The position numbers and the translations under genes were made by a program. Positions 11,636 through 19,912 of a stretch of DNA of 27,354 bases are shown piece by piece. The stretch is from a virus, in the IMG/VR virus record IMGVR_UViG_3300015202_000041, positions 1 to 27,354 of that record. One strand, given 5' to 3'. Under the pieces are notes generated by a model. It saw only the letters and a list, made by a program, of their open reading frames with translations, was not told the DNA's origin and made no database searches. Within the stretch, counting starts at the first letter, position 1; the number at the start of each line of letters is the position of its first letter.

Positions 11636-12028
11636 TTACTGATTATTGGTTGCTTTTGGGCTCTTCCCCGTTAGAAATGCCACCGCTAACACGCCAATGG
11701 CTGCTGTTGCTATTGTTGCGCCAGCCCACGGTTGATTATGCACTGCGGCATACGTTCCTCCAAAAATACCGCCTAACCCAATACATAGAGCTGAAGCTTG
11801 ACCTACACAGCGCCCCAAAAATATCCAGCCATTAAGTTTTGCGGTTTCCTTTCTCCGGTAATCAGATTCAATTTCTGTTTGCCGAATAATCCAATCAATC
11901 AAGTCTGGGCGAAAAGAATGAAGCTTTTCTAACTGAACAACGGGGATGATGGGACTATCTGTTTCGTGCTGATGAAGCGTAAAATCGAGGTGCTTTGATT
12001 TTATGTCAGTCCGAGTTGTTTTTGACAT
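11636..12028 (-). CDS. DUF2335-type membrane protein
   Basis: A 130-residue protein from ATG 12028 (AAGGAG 10 nt upstream). The cytoplasmic N-terminus contains PVVQLEKLHSFRPDLIDWII and a helix IRQTEIESDYRRKETAK. Two adjacent hydrophobic segments follow, CVGQASALCIGLGGIFGGTY and WAGATIATAAIGVLAVAFLT. This head plus double membrane helix is the pattern of predicted membrane proteins in DUF2335 (PF10097). Family function is unknown. It lies on the strand opposite its neighbours, downstream of and overlapping (23 nt) the 72-aa gene. Confidence 0.75.
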   Translation of the reverse strand: MSKTTRTDIKSKHLDFTLHQHETDSPIIPVVQLEKLHSFRPDLIDWIIRQTEIESDYRRKETAKLNGWIFLGRCVGQASALCIGLGGIFGGTYAAVHNQPWAGATIATAAIGVLAVAFLTGKSPKATNNQ

Positions 12029-12224
12029 GCTTCGCTGTCTCCTTACGAAGCTCGCGAGCAACTACAAAAGCGTCGCCACGCAACGCCGACGCGTCACGGT
12101 AGAAATCTTTACGACTGGGGATGATATAATCTTGCTCCGGAAAAAGCACAAAAGCCTGCCTCATCCCATCTAAAAAACTGTCTACATTTCTTTTGAAACT
12201 GCTGCTTTCTGATAATTTCTTCAT
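12006..12224 (-). CDS. Hypothetical 72-aa partner of the DUF2335 gene
   Basis: Start at ATG 12224, with AGGAG 8 nt upstream; longer readings lack such a site. It begins MKKLSESSSFKRNVDSFLDG and ends AKHVKNNSD. Soluble, basic, with a SxRDFYRDAS-like middle. It overlaps the DUF2335 gene by 23 nt, so the two are expressed together as a small island from their own promoter. Not recognised. Confidence 0.6.
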   Translation of the reverse strand: MKKLSESSSFKRNVDSFLDGMRQAFVLFPEQDYIIPSRKDFYRDASALRGDAFVVARELRKETAKHVKNNSD

Positions 12225-12274
12225 TGTAAAGGCTCCTATATAACGGTTAAAACACTTTTTTATATTATGCAACA

Positions 12275-12299
12275 ATTATAGCATGACTATAGGTATAAT
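12275..12299. promoter_or_regulatory. Divergent overlapping -10 boxes
   Basis: A perfect TATAAT lies on the minus strand at 12280..12275 and another on the plus strand at 12294..12299. No good -35 box is visible for either. The plus box lies 6 nt before the ATG at 12306, predicting a leaderless or near-leaderless transcript. The minus box would serve the two-gene island. The two promoters should exclude each other. Confidence 0.45.
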
Positions 12300-12305
12300 C
12301 CAGGA

Positions 12306-12521
12306 ATGAAGTTTTTACATGACGCATTTACAGGTATCGATAATCAGACCTACGACCTAGGTCGCATCTTGCTTGCGCTATCCCTCATTGCCTATTTCGC
12401 CCTCTCCTTTCTCTCCCTTGCCCGCTTTAATCCGCTAGATTTTGCGGGTGGGGTTGGCGCAATTCTTACAACAGGCGGAATTTTTCTTAAACTGAAAGAA
12501 ACCACAGAGCCGAAAAAATAA
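12306..12521 (+). CDS. Putative holin (small two-pass membrane protein)
   Basis: A 71-residue protein beginning MKFLHDAFTGIDNQTYDLGR. Two hydrophobic segments follow, ILLALSLIAYFALSFLSLAR and FAGGVGAILTTGGIFLKL, then a charged tail KETTEPKK. The pattern (a D-N-x-T-x-D-L-G-R start, a GxGA-I-L-x-x-GG second helix and a K-x-x-T-E-P end) recurs in small phage membrane proteins near lysins. Size, topology and place 670 nt after the endolysin fit a holin, but no experiment is implied. Confidence 0.65.
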   Translation: MKFLHDAFTGIDNQTYDLGRILLALSLIAYFALSFLSLARFNPLDFAGGVGAILTTGGIFLKLKETTEPKK

Positions 12522-12604
12522 TGAGCAATGAAACTAAACAAAATTTAGGTGCCCTCTTGTTCCGGTAATTGCATGGATTTTTAGATAAATACACTTCACT
12601 TCAT

Positions 12605-12805
12605 ATGAACATAGGCTCTCTTTTAATTTTTCAGCCAGAAAGAAAATTGATAAATAGCCCAAAAATAAGGCCGTTTCAATTTATAGACTTCTGGACAGAC
12701 AGAAAAGGCATTGTCCTATGGGTAATAAGTTGCCAAGAAATTAGGTTTGAAAAAGAGCCAGAATGGGGAGCTCGTCGATATAAACTTTTTGGCATTTGGT
12801 GGTAA
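12605..12805 (+). CDS. Hypothetical 66-aa protein, possibly the remnant of a longer gene
   Basis: The product MNIGSLLIFQPERKLINSPK continues WTDRKGIVLWVISCQEIRFE and ends RRYKLFGIWW. The end resembles small phage proteins that finish with a KLFGIWW-type motif. No good ribosome site precedes this ATG. The same frame is open upstream to 12521, where ATG overlaps the holin-like stop (TAATG), except for one TAA at 12566. The gene may have started there and been broken, or the upstream 15 codons may be separate. Function unknown. Confidence 0.45.
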   Translation: MNIGSLLIFQPERKLINSPKIRPFQFIDFWTDRKGIVLWVISCQEIRFEKEPEWGARRYKLFGIWW

Positions 12806-12855
12806 TTCATGAAAAAAACCTATTTCTTATTGTCGACTTTTATTGTGTAAATCAG

Positions 12856-12884
12856 TAGACAATCAACATATCAAAGAGTATTAT
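12856..12884 (+). promoter_or_regulatory. Candidate late promoter
   Basis: TAGACA (12856..12861), a 17-nt spacer, then TATTAT (12879..12884). It lies 39 nt before the first small late gene, and no other promoter-like sequence was noticed before the structural genes. Confidence 0.4.
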
Positions 12885-12922
12885 TGCTGATATCTTCGGT
12901 AATATTGCTTTTTGAGACCCCT

Positions 12923-13132
12923 ATGGCAAAGCTCACCTCTTCCGCTCGAAACAAGCTCCCATCTTCTGCTTTCGGCCTTCCGAAGGAAAAAAAATATCCA
13001 ATTCCCGACAAGTCTCATGCTGCGAATGCAAAAGCTCGCTCAACGCAAATGGTCCATAAGGGTAAGCTGAGTAAACCAGAAGAAAAGAAAATTGACGCAA
13101 AAGCTAACAAAGTTTTAGGTAAAAAGAAATGA
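12923..13132 (+). CDS. Small basic protein, DUF6582-like
   Basis: A 69-residue protein MAKLTSSARNKLPSSAFGLP, then KKYPIPDKSHAANAKARSTQ, ending in a lysine-rich tail. The KLPSSAFGLP and YPIPDKSHAANAKAR pair is typical of a small phage family found near structural genes, which I recall as DUF6582 (number from memory). Start at ATG 12923 by family match; the upstream ATG at 12884 falls on the putative -10 box. Its role is unknown. The next gene overlaps by 4 nt. Confidence 0.7.
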   Translation: MAKLTSSARNKLPSSAFGLPKEKKYPIPDKSHAANAKARSTQMVHKGKLSKPEEKKIDAKANKVLGKKK

Positions 13133-13311
13133 TTCCCGGATTGGGTGTCCCTAACAGCCAGCAAGGCTTTTTCTTTTATTTCACGCGCGACTCGGGGAAC
13201 ACCCCACCTCCGCCGAGCCCGGGGTTGCTGCTGATTAATGACTCTGCGGCGAGCTTTTCGTTGCTAGTTGATGATTCAGGATCAGCCGGCAGTATTTTAA
13301 CATCAGATTAA
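13129..13311 (+). CDS. Hypothetical 60-aa small structural-region protein
   Basis: It begins MIPGLGVPNSQQGFFFYFTR and has a PPPPSPGLLLINDSAASFSL middle, Ser/Asp-rich to the end. The ATG overlaps the previous stop (ATGA). The G-L-L-L-I-N-D-S repeat-like stretch resembles small proteins next to tail-fibre genes. It ends 18 nt before the fibre gene. Function unknown. Confidence 0.6.
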   Translation: MIPGLGVPNSQQGFFFYFTRDSGNTPPPPSPGLLLINDSAASFSLLVDDSGSAGSILTSD

Positions 13312-13329
13312 TATAGAGAGAGTACCTAC

Positions 13330-15306
13330 ATGGCCGATTTAGCGATTAATCAATTAAGCAATTATAGCGGCCCTCTTTTACAGACAAACGTGATTCCCGT
13401 TGTGCAGCTCCCTGGAGCGAGCCCAATTGCGGCTAGAAAAGCCCCACTTTCTGCCATTCTTTCAGATATAGTACAAAAAACAAACAATGCGACCGGATGG
13501 TCTCTTTCCGGTGGAGCAACAAACAAAACGTTAACGTTTCTTGAAAATTCAACAATAAATCAAAATCTATCTTCAGCCGCTTCGGTTGTTTTTGCTGGGT
13601 TAAACGCTACTTCACCCTCAAATGCAAATGCGAGAATAGAATTAAGCTATGACTTAGCAAATGTATGCGGTTTAGTTCAGTCAAACTATAATGGAGCAGG
13701 ATTAACAGAGCTTAAGCTTAACCCGTTAGGAAATTCTGTCAGCGTAAATCTTGCGGCGAATGTTGGTGCGCAGTCTCCTCTGCATGTAGAGGCAGATATG
13801 TTTTTGTCAAATACGACAACACCGCCGATACCCACTCTAGGCGGGAAATTGTACTCAAAGCTAACGGCTGGTAACTCCGACTTATATTACTTCGATTCAT
13901 CAGGGATAGAGCATCAAATAACAAGCACAGCATCGACAGTGGGTACTTGGGAGATAGCTCCCTCATCAACTTATTTAAGGCCTATTCCAGCGTTAGGAAT
14001 GACGGGCATTCTTTTGTATAATGCGGGAGCTTCATTTAACACTAAAATATCTTACGAGACAAACGGAATTTATTATGATTGTTCTGACATAAATCAAATA
14101 CACCGATTTTGGCAGCGCTTACAAGCGGAATCAAGTATAAAAATATCAAATTCAGGGACATTGACGCGCGGAAAAGGTTTGTCGTTATTTACAGGGAGTG
14201 ATGATTATAAAATTGGGTTCGATGATGTTGGCGGATCTGTAGGTTACATACGATATAATGTAGATACAGCTGATTCAATTCACGGTCACATTTTTTCAGC
14301 GGGGGCTCTAGGTTCAGCTACAACACTTGCAACATTGAGCGGCCTTGGCCAATTATCTGTAATAAAAAATGATGGATGGCTGGCTGGGGTTTTTGGCGGG
14401 GCGGCAACAAATAAAGCGGTGCTCGGAAGCTTGACAGGCGAGGCAACAATTGCAGCTCAAAATAGTAGCTTAACTGGCTTCGTAGATTTAACAATTCAAA
14501 ATTCAGCAGCAAATCTAATTATAGCAGCAGGCAATACCACGTTTAACGGAACTATATCATCATCGGCAGCCGGAGCCGCCTCTCTTATTGTTTCTGCTAA
14601 TCCTTTAGTAGTTAATAGCCAGAATGCTGGGTCTGGGGCCGTAAACTGGATAGCTTCAGGTTTTGGTGGACAGGCTGGCGACAAAGTCGTTACGGGGAAT
14701 CTGTATGGCCGAGCGACAATTGGGGCACATACGCAAACATTTTCTGCGTGGAAAAATCTGCATATTCAACCAACCCTCGCGGCAAATGTTGGTATATGTC
14801 TAGACCCGACAACTCAATCTGCAAATGCAAATCTTCACGCATTTGGGTCGACAATTTTAGGATGTCCTTCGACTGTAATGCCTGATGCGAATATGTACGG
14901 AAGTCAAATATCTCCTTCCGTAAATCAAACAACAAATGTTTTATCTTTCAAAGTTAAAAAAAGCGATGGCACGGTTGTTAGCTTTCCGATGGGATTATCA
15001 GTAAGGTCAATAACCGCAAACACAACAAATTTAGCTTCAGATGACATTGTATGTATTGATACAACGCTTGGCGCTGTCAATTTCACAGTTGACGTTTCTA
15101 TCCTTCGTCGACCTTTAGCTATTCTATTCTTTCAGGGTGCGGGGGCATGTTCATTCCAAGCTTTGGGGGGGCAATTTATTCATGGATTCTCAACCCCTAT
15201 TTCGCTCGGTGCAGTTTACTCAACTGCAACAATCTTGCCAACAACTTCATCAATCAATGGATTTATTTCTTCGTCAGCAACATATCAAACAGTCGGCACA
15301 ATATGA
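13330..15306 (+). CDS. Tail-fibre or receptor-binding-like structural protein
   Basis: A 658-residue protein. The N-terminal ADLAINQLSNYSGPLLQTNV continues VIPVVQLPGASPIAARKAPL, the I-x-x-L-(10-15)-IPVV-(10-15)-L pattern of many phage fibre attachment heads. The rest is Ala/Ser/Thr/Asn/Gly rich, low in lysine and predicted beta. Residues 350-391 and 440-481 are internal repeats (WLAGVFGG and WIASGFGG, then LTGEATIAAQ and LYGRATIGAH), period 90. The C-terminal 120 residues form another beta region. Probably trimeric and involved in host recognition (inference). Similar in length to P22 tailspike (666 aa), but no parallel beta-helix homology was recognised. It sits before the terminase genes. 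Confidence 0.65.
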   Translation: MADLAINQLSNYSGPLLQTNVIPVVQLPGASPIAARKAPLSAILSDIVQKTNNATGWSLSGGATNKTLTFLENSTINQNLSSAASVVFAGLNATSPSNANARIELSYDLANVCGLVQSNYNGAGLTELKLNPLGNSVSVNLAANVGAQSPLHVEADMFLSNTTTPPIPTLGGKLYSKLTAGNSDLYYFDSSGIEHQITSTASTVGTWEIAPSSTYLRPIPALGMTGILLYNAGASFNTKISYETNGIYYDCSDINQIHRFWQRLQAESSIKISNSGTLTRGKGLSLFTGSDDYKIGFDDVGGSVGYIRYNVDTADSIHGHIFSAGALGSATTLATLSGLGQLSVIKNDGWLAGVFGGAATNKAVLGSLTGEATIAAQNSSLTGFVDLTIQNSAANLIIAAGNTTFNGTISSSAAGAASLIVSANPLVVNSQNAGSGAVNWIASGFGGQAGDKVVTGNLYGRATIGAHTQTFSAWKNLHIQPTLAANVGICLDPTTQSANANLHAFGSTILGCPSTVMPDANMYGSQISPSVNQTTNVLSFKVKKSDGTVVSFPMGLSVRSITANTTNLASDDIVCIDTTLGAVNFTVDVSILRRPLAILFFQGAGACSFQALGGQFIHGFSTPISLGAVYSTATILPTTSSINGFISSSATYQTVGTI

Positions 15307-15593
15307 AAATTATAGACTTAAACTTTCAGCTATCTAACTACAATAATATGCCCGTGGGGATTGCTGGCATAATCGTTGCAGAACAAATGCAAGATTATAT
15401 TCTCAGAATGACAAGAGAAGGGAATCAAGTAAATTTGGACGCTATGTCAAAGGCGCAAGCTCAAGCAAGCGCAGTGCCGCATCAATTAAATTTAACGGAC
15501 ATTGAACTTACGATTGTTTCTACATGGGTAACTCAGTTTTCAGGCTTTTATAGCTTTGCTCTTGAGCAGCTAGAGAAAGCATTTAGCAATTAA
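15303..15593 (+). CDS. Hypothetical 96-aa protein after the fibre gene
   Basis: Start at ATG 15303 overlapping the fibre stop (ATGA). The product MKIIDLNFQLSNYNNMPVGI continues AEQMQDYILRMTREGNQVNL and ends ALEQLEKAFSN. It is helical and soluble. Coupling to the fibre gene suggests an assembly helper or a second fibre component (inference). A longer frame from 15147 lies inside the fibre gene and is not credible. Confidence 0.65.
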   Translation: MKIIDLNFQLSNYNNMPVGIAGIIVAEQMQDYILRMTREGNQVNLDAMSKAQAQASAVPHQLNLTDIELTIVSTWVTQFSGFYSFALEQLEKAFSN

Positions 15594-15611
15594 ACGTTAA
15601 TAGGTGAAATT

Positions 15612-15797
15612 ATGAACTTTTTTAAACTTCCAGAAACAATCTTAAATCAACTTATTGATTCAGCTTTGCGTGGGATTGGCGCTGCCGCCCTTCCATTGGT
15701 CGATGCCGTTAGAAATGAAATTTCAAAACAACTTTCCAACGAACATTCTAGCGAAATAGCTTCCCCCGAAAGAGTGGAAGACGAAACGAAAAACTAG
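15612..15797 (+). CDS. Hypothetical 61-aa amphipathic protein
   Basis: It begins MNFFKLPETILNQLIDSALR and continues GIGAAALPLVDAVRNEISKQ, ending in a charged tail. AGGTGA lies 4-5 nt before ATG. The middle is amphipathic rather than a clear membrane helix. It lies just upstream of the terminase genes. Not recognised. Confidence 0.6.
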   Translation: MNFFKLPETILNQLIDSALRGIGAAALPLVDAVRNEISKQLSNEHSSEIASPERVEDETKN

Positions 15798-15817
15798 GAT
15801 ACCGGAGCCGGTCATTA

Positions 15818-16237
15818 ATGGCGCGAAATACCACTAAAGATATAACAGCTACGCGTAAAAATTTCGCTGATGTATGCGAAAAAATATCGTGCAGCTTTAT
15901 TACAGTTAAAGACGCTATCACTCTTGCCGGCAGCAAAATCCCATACTGGGAATTTAGAAAGCTTGCAAGAGAGAGCGAAGACTTCAGAAAAATGTATTTC
16001 AATGCGAAGGAAGACCAAACGCATATCGGTGACGACATCATGACCGACATGATCAATGAGTCTATAGCAGGTCATCGTGACGCAAAAGATGCCGCACATA
16101 TTTGCAATATGGCAAAGTGGAAGATGGAAAAGTTAAATCCCAGATACTTCGGCGATAAGCAAGCAATGGTACTTGAAGAGTTAATGGTAAAAGTTGCAGC
16201 ATTGGCAGATAAGGAAATGAATGGCGACAATCGCTGA
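15818..16237 (+). CDS. terS: Terminase small subunit
   Basis: A 139-residue protein. The N-terminus (KNFADVCEKISCSFITVKDA) looks like a helix-turn-helix for pac-site recognition, followed by IPYWEFRKLARESEDFRKMY and a helical oligomerisation part (MINESIAGHRDAKDAAHICN and AKWKMEKLNPRYFGDKQAMV). The W-K-x-x-K-x-x-P-x-x-F/Y-G-D-K pattern is common in small terminases. It overlaps the large-subunit gene by 17 nt. P22 gp3 has 162 residues. Confidence 0.85.
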   Translation: MARNTTKDITATRKNFADVCEKISCSFITVKDAITLAGSKIPYWEFRKLARESEDFRKMYFNAKEDQTHIGDDIMTDMINESIAGHRDAKDAAHICNMAKWKMEKLNPRYFGDKQAMVLEELMVKVAALADKEMNGDNR

Positions 16238-17762
16238 GATTAAGAAGCTATATAAAAAATACGAAAAATCATTGCTTGATAAAAAAGTAATTGATATTTC
16301 AATAAAGGATGGCTGCACTATTATTCACGGTCGGCACGATATTATTTATAAACCGTCCAAAACGGGAGAGCTCGTAAATAATTGCAAAGATTTTGTTATC
16401 GCGACAGTGGGGCCTGTTAGGTCTGGGAAATCGACGCTAAAAATAAATAAAATTATGAGGCATACGTTAGAGATGCCGAAGTGTCACGATGGAGTTCGGC
16501 GCGCATGTTGGGCGATCATACGAAATACATACGGGGAGCTTGAGACGACAGTATTAAGAACGTGGATGACTTGGTTCGGAAAATTGGGAAATGTATATTT
16601 AAGAATGAATGCGCCCATTTATTATAAAGCATGCTTTAGAGATAAATATGGCCCTATTGAGCTTGAAGTATATTTTATGGCTTTAGACAGAGCGGAAGAT
16701 GTTAAAAAGCTTGATTCATTGGAGCTCACAGGCGCGTATGGCAATGAAATTCGTTATGTTCCTGAAATTGTAGTCGACAGACTTCAGCAGCGTGTAGGGC
16801 AATTTCCAAAAAAAGATATGGTTGTCGGTGGTGATTTTGATGGTGTTATTCTTCTTGATACCAACCCCCCTTCCACAAAGCACTGGTTCTATGAAAAATT
16901 TGAAAAAAAGAAAACGCAAGGATATCGAATATTTAAACAGCCGCCGGGATTATTAAAAATGGAAGATGGAACCTACATTACCAACCCGGAGGCAGATAAC
17001 CTTGAAAATCTCAATCCTTCGAATTATTACGAGCAGGCGGCTATAGGCCAAAGCGAAGAACATATTAACGTTATGCTTATGGGGAATTACGGAATTTCGG
17101 GTGACGGGAAAGCCGTCTATCATGAATACAATGATGATAGACACTCAACTTCCGGCCTTGAATATATGCCAGATGTTCCTGTTTTTATTGGGATAGATTA
17201 TCAAACCATTCCCAGCGTGATTTTTTCTCAAATAGCCCCAAACGGCCAAATCCAATGTTTAAAAGAGTTAATAGCGACAGAGCAGGGATGGAATTCTTTT
17301 GTTGATATTCATTTGATGCCGTATATAAGCCGAAATATCCCGAATCATAAAATTTACGCAACAGATGACCCGAGCGGAAATAATAAAGTAGCAACTACAG
17401 CAACAAGTTGCAGAATGTATCTGGCGACCAAAGGCGTTCATGCTCAGCCGGCCTATTCAAACTATATAGGCCCAAGAATGGAAGCCGTGAGGTCTGTTCT
17501 GAGAGACAGCGTCGACGGGAAAACGCCAAGATTTATTATTGACAGAGACGGCTGTCCGACCCTTCGAGAAGGGTTTATCAGCGGATATAAATTTAAAGAA
17601 ATAAAAACTGAAAATGGAAAAGGCTATGACGATGAGCCCGTAAAGAATTTATTTGCCGACATTCATGACGCATGTCAATACAACGTGATGGGGATGGTTG
17701 GAAAGCCCATAAAGAAATCAGATTACAAAATGAACTTAGGCGAGGTGGGCGAATGGAACTAA
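16221..17762 (+). CDS. terL: Terminase large subunit (packaging ATPase/nuclease)
   Basis: A 513-residue protein. Walker A is GPVRSGKST (about 64-72). The Walker B area is LELTGAYGNEI, followed by the coupling segment LLDTNPPSTKHWF. The C-terminal RNase H-like nuclease has IGIDYQT (Asp326), ATDDPSG and NLFADIHDACQY as acidic sites. It drives DNA into the prohead and cuts the concatemer. Start ATG 16221 has AAGGAAA upstream. P22 gp2 has 499 residues, a close match in size. Residue Tyr in GIDYQT replaces the more usual Gly in D-x-G. Confidence 0.95.
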   Translation: MATIAEIKKLYKKYEKSLLDKKVIDISIKDGCTIIHGRHDIIYKPSKTGELVNNCKDFVIATVGPVRSGKSTLKINKIMRHTLEMPKCHDGVRRACWAIIRNTYGELETTVLRTWMTWFGKLGNVYLRMNAPIYYKACFRDKYGPIELEVYFMALDRAEDVKKLDSLELTGAYGNEIRYVPEIVVDRLQQRVGQFPKKDMVVGGDFDGVILLDTNPPSTKHWFYEKFEKKKTQGYRIFKQPPGLLKMEDGTYITNPEADNLENLNPSNYYEQAAIGQSEEHINVMLMGNYGISGDGKAVYHEYNDDRHSTSGLEYMPDVPVFIGIDYQTIPSVIFSQIAPNGQIQCLKELIATEQGWNSFVDIHLMPYISRNIPNHKIYATDDPSGNNKVATTATSCRMYLATKGVHAQPAYSNYIGPRMEAVRSVLRDSVDGKTPRFIIDRDGCPTLREGFISGYKFKEIKTENGKGYDDEPVKNLFADIHDACQYNVMGMVGKPIKKSDYKMNLGEVGEWN

Positions 17763-19909
17763 ACGAAGATTTTGTCGGTAAAGACGAAAAAAATGAATCT
17801 GACGATGACATTATCCAGGAATTCAAAAAGAGAGCCTCGCGGTCGTATGATTTTCAATCAAAGAATTTTGCTAGCTATAAATTCGATACTGAGTTCCTAT
17901 GGGTAAATCAGTGGGACAACAAGGACCAGAAATCATTTAAACGATATAACAAAAAAGCATTGGAAGCTCCGAAGTTAGATGCCTACGCTAGAAACATCAT
18001 GGGAGAGCTTAGGCAGAACAGGCCCGACCTGGAGGTGGGTCGCGTTTTCGATGATGCTCCTGATGTTCTTGATGACCAATTCTCTGAAAGCATAGATAAA
18101 TCTGTAAACCTAAATCAAATGATTGTCAGGTCAATTACAGACACTCCCGAAGCTGAAATAGCAAAAGATGTGGCCGCAGAATGCGCCATGTCTGGCGGGT
18201 TTGGCGTTTTAAAAGTGATAGCAGATTACGAAAATGCAAACAGCTTTAACCAAACATTGTTTATGAAGCCCGCAAAAGACCCCCTAAAGTTTGGGTTTGA
18301 CCCAAGCGCTCAAGAAGACTCTAAGCGCGACGGCATGTATGCGTTTGAGGTCGTTAAAATTTCAAAAGAAGAATTTAGACAACGATACCCAGGGAAATCA
18401 TACCCAAAAGTAGAGGCAATACCAGGAATGGATGATAACTGGGTAGCTGATCACTCTTTGCATATTGCAATCTATCAAAGAAAGAAATTTTTCAAAAAGA
18501 AACTATACCAGATGCAGGATGGTTCAGTTCTTACGAAGCAGCAATACAAGGAAATGATTTTATCAAAAAAGGAAGAGCTGCAACTATCCGGCGTGCCTGA
18601 TGAGCAAATAAACATGCTTCTAAAAGGAACCCAAGGCGGAATATTACCTATTGCAGAAAGGGAAGCTGACGATTACATAATTGAAGTATTCAAGATAGCG
18701 GGAAATGAGATTTTAGAAAAAACAGAATGGGTGTCAAAATGGTTTGGATATATTTATGTGCCATTAAACCCTCATATTATCGATGGTCAAGAGCTGACTC
18801 GGTCTTTCTTTAAGTCTGCTCAAAATATACAGCAGTCCATAAACTATACATTTACACAGTTAATGTATCTGATGAAGACAACCCAAAACACAAGATTTAT
18901 GGTAGCAAAAGAGCAGCTATCAGTTTTAGAGGCGAGTGACTTAGAGGCGTGGAAGAATCCAGAAAGAGTCCGGGGGGCCCTCGTTTACGGAAATGTCCCT
19001 GGAATTCTGCCTCCCATTGTTGTTGAACCTCAGCCGATCAATCAATCGATTGTTAACATGTACCAAATGCTAAATGCGGATTTGCAGACAACGCTAGGTC
19101 TTTATGACTCATTCAAAGGAGATACCAGCGGCGATATGTCTCGATTCACTTCTGGGGCGGGGATATCGCAAAGCAATAAATCAACGTTCATTATTCACAG
19201 TGCATTAAACAGAGGTCTTGCTCAAGCTGGCGAAGTTATCCTTTCCGCCATCCCTAAAGTATTTAACACTCGAAGAATATTAAACTTAAAAAATGATGAT
19301 GGAAGAACGTCGCCATTCTTAATTAACGACGGAAGTAATGACATAGAAGAAGGAAACTATTATATCAAAATTGACGCGGCAGTTTCTTTTGAAAAGCAAC
19401 GTCAAGAAGCTTCAGCAAGAATGGTCCAGTTCTTAAGCATGAACCCCCAGTCATATAACTTGCTGGCCGATATGGCGGCAAAAACAATTCTCATGGGAAC
19501 TGATGCTCGCATAGCCGCAAGCCGTCTAAAAACCATCATCCCCCCCGACGTGATTTCTGCGGGAGAAGGAAAGTCGCCTGAGCCTAAACAGCCAGAAGGA
19601 CCGCCGCCAGAAATGCAGATAATGATGCAGCAAATGGAAAATGAGAAAATGCGCACGCAATCCATGCTTGAGATAGAAAACAAGAAGCTGCAAGCTAAGA
19701 CCTTGGAAATGGAAGCTAAGATTATGCAAGCGAAAATGGATGACGAGTTAAAACGCGAGCAAATGAATAACGATAATTCTAAATCGTTAATGGAGCTACA
19801 GTTCAAATATGACGAACTTGGAACGCAAGCAAGTCTCAAGCAATCGTCACATATGGACAAATTAGTAAACCAAACCTTAAGACAATCAGACAAACTATTC
19901 GGAGCCTAA
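17753..19909 (+). CDS. Portal protein, P22 type
   Basis: A 718-residue protein; P22 gp1 has 725. Start at ATG 17753 (GAGGTGGGCGA upstream) overlapping the terminase end. N-terminal LWVNQWDNKDQKSFKRYNKK and AYARNIMGELRQNRPDLEVG, then MSGGFGVLKVIADYENANSF and LKFGFDPSAQEDSKRDGMYA, are typical of P22-like portals. A C-terminal coiled coil (about 600-690) is rich in M, Q, E and K, with MEMKIMQ-like heptads, and may make the barrel. It forms the dodecameric DNA channel and terminase dock. Confidence 0.93.
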   Translation: MELNEDFVGKDEKNESDDDIIQEFKKRASRSYDFQSKNFASYKFDTEFLWVNQWDNKDQKSFKRYNKKALEAPKLDAYARNIMGELRQNRPDLEVGRVFDDAPDVLDDQFSESIDKSVNLNQMIVRSITDTPEAEIAKDVAAECAMSGGFGVLKVIADYENANSFNQTLFMKPAKDPLKFGFDPSAQEDSKRDGMYAFEVVKISKEEFRQRYPGKSYPKVEAIPGMDDNWVADHSLHIAIYQRKKFFKKKLYQMQDGSVLTKQQYKEMILSKKEELQLSGVPDEQINMLLKGTQGGILPIAEREADDYIIEVFKIAGNEILEKTEWVSKWFGYIYVPLNPHIIDGQELTRSFFKSAQNIQQSINYTFTQLMYLMKTTQNTRFMVAKEQLSVLEASDLEAWKNPERVRGALVYGNVPGILPPIVVEPQPINQSIVNMYQMLNADLQTTLGLYDSFKGDTSGDMSRFTSGAGISQSNKSTFIIHSALNRGLAQAGEVILSAIPKVFNTRRILNLKNDDGRTSPFLINDGSNDIEEGNYYIKIDAAVSFEKQRQEASARMVQFLSMNPQSYNLLADMAAKTILMGTDARIAASRLKTIIPPDVISAGEGKSPEPKQPEGPPPEMQIMMQQMENEKMRTQSMLEIENKKLQAKTLEMEAKIMQAKMDDELKREQMNNDNSKSLMELQFKYDELGTQASLKQSSHMDKLVNQTLRQSDKLFGA

Positions 19910-19912
19910 TAT

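Noticed and set aside
12555-12900. Further copies of the ACCGGT element near 12560 and 12893.
   Set aside because: They keep only CGGTAAT-like fragments. The palindrome and the YRQL-coding half are missing.
19402-19893. A 163-codon minus-strand frame opposite the portal C-terminus.
   Set aside because: It is a shadow of the coiled-coil codons of the portal gene, with no ribosome site and a Cys/Ser/Ile-rich composition.
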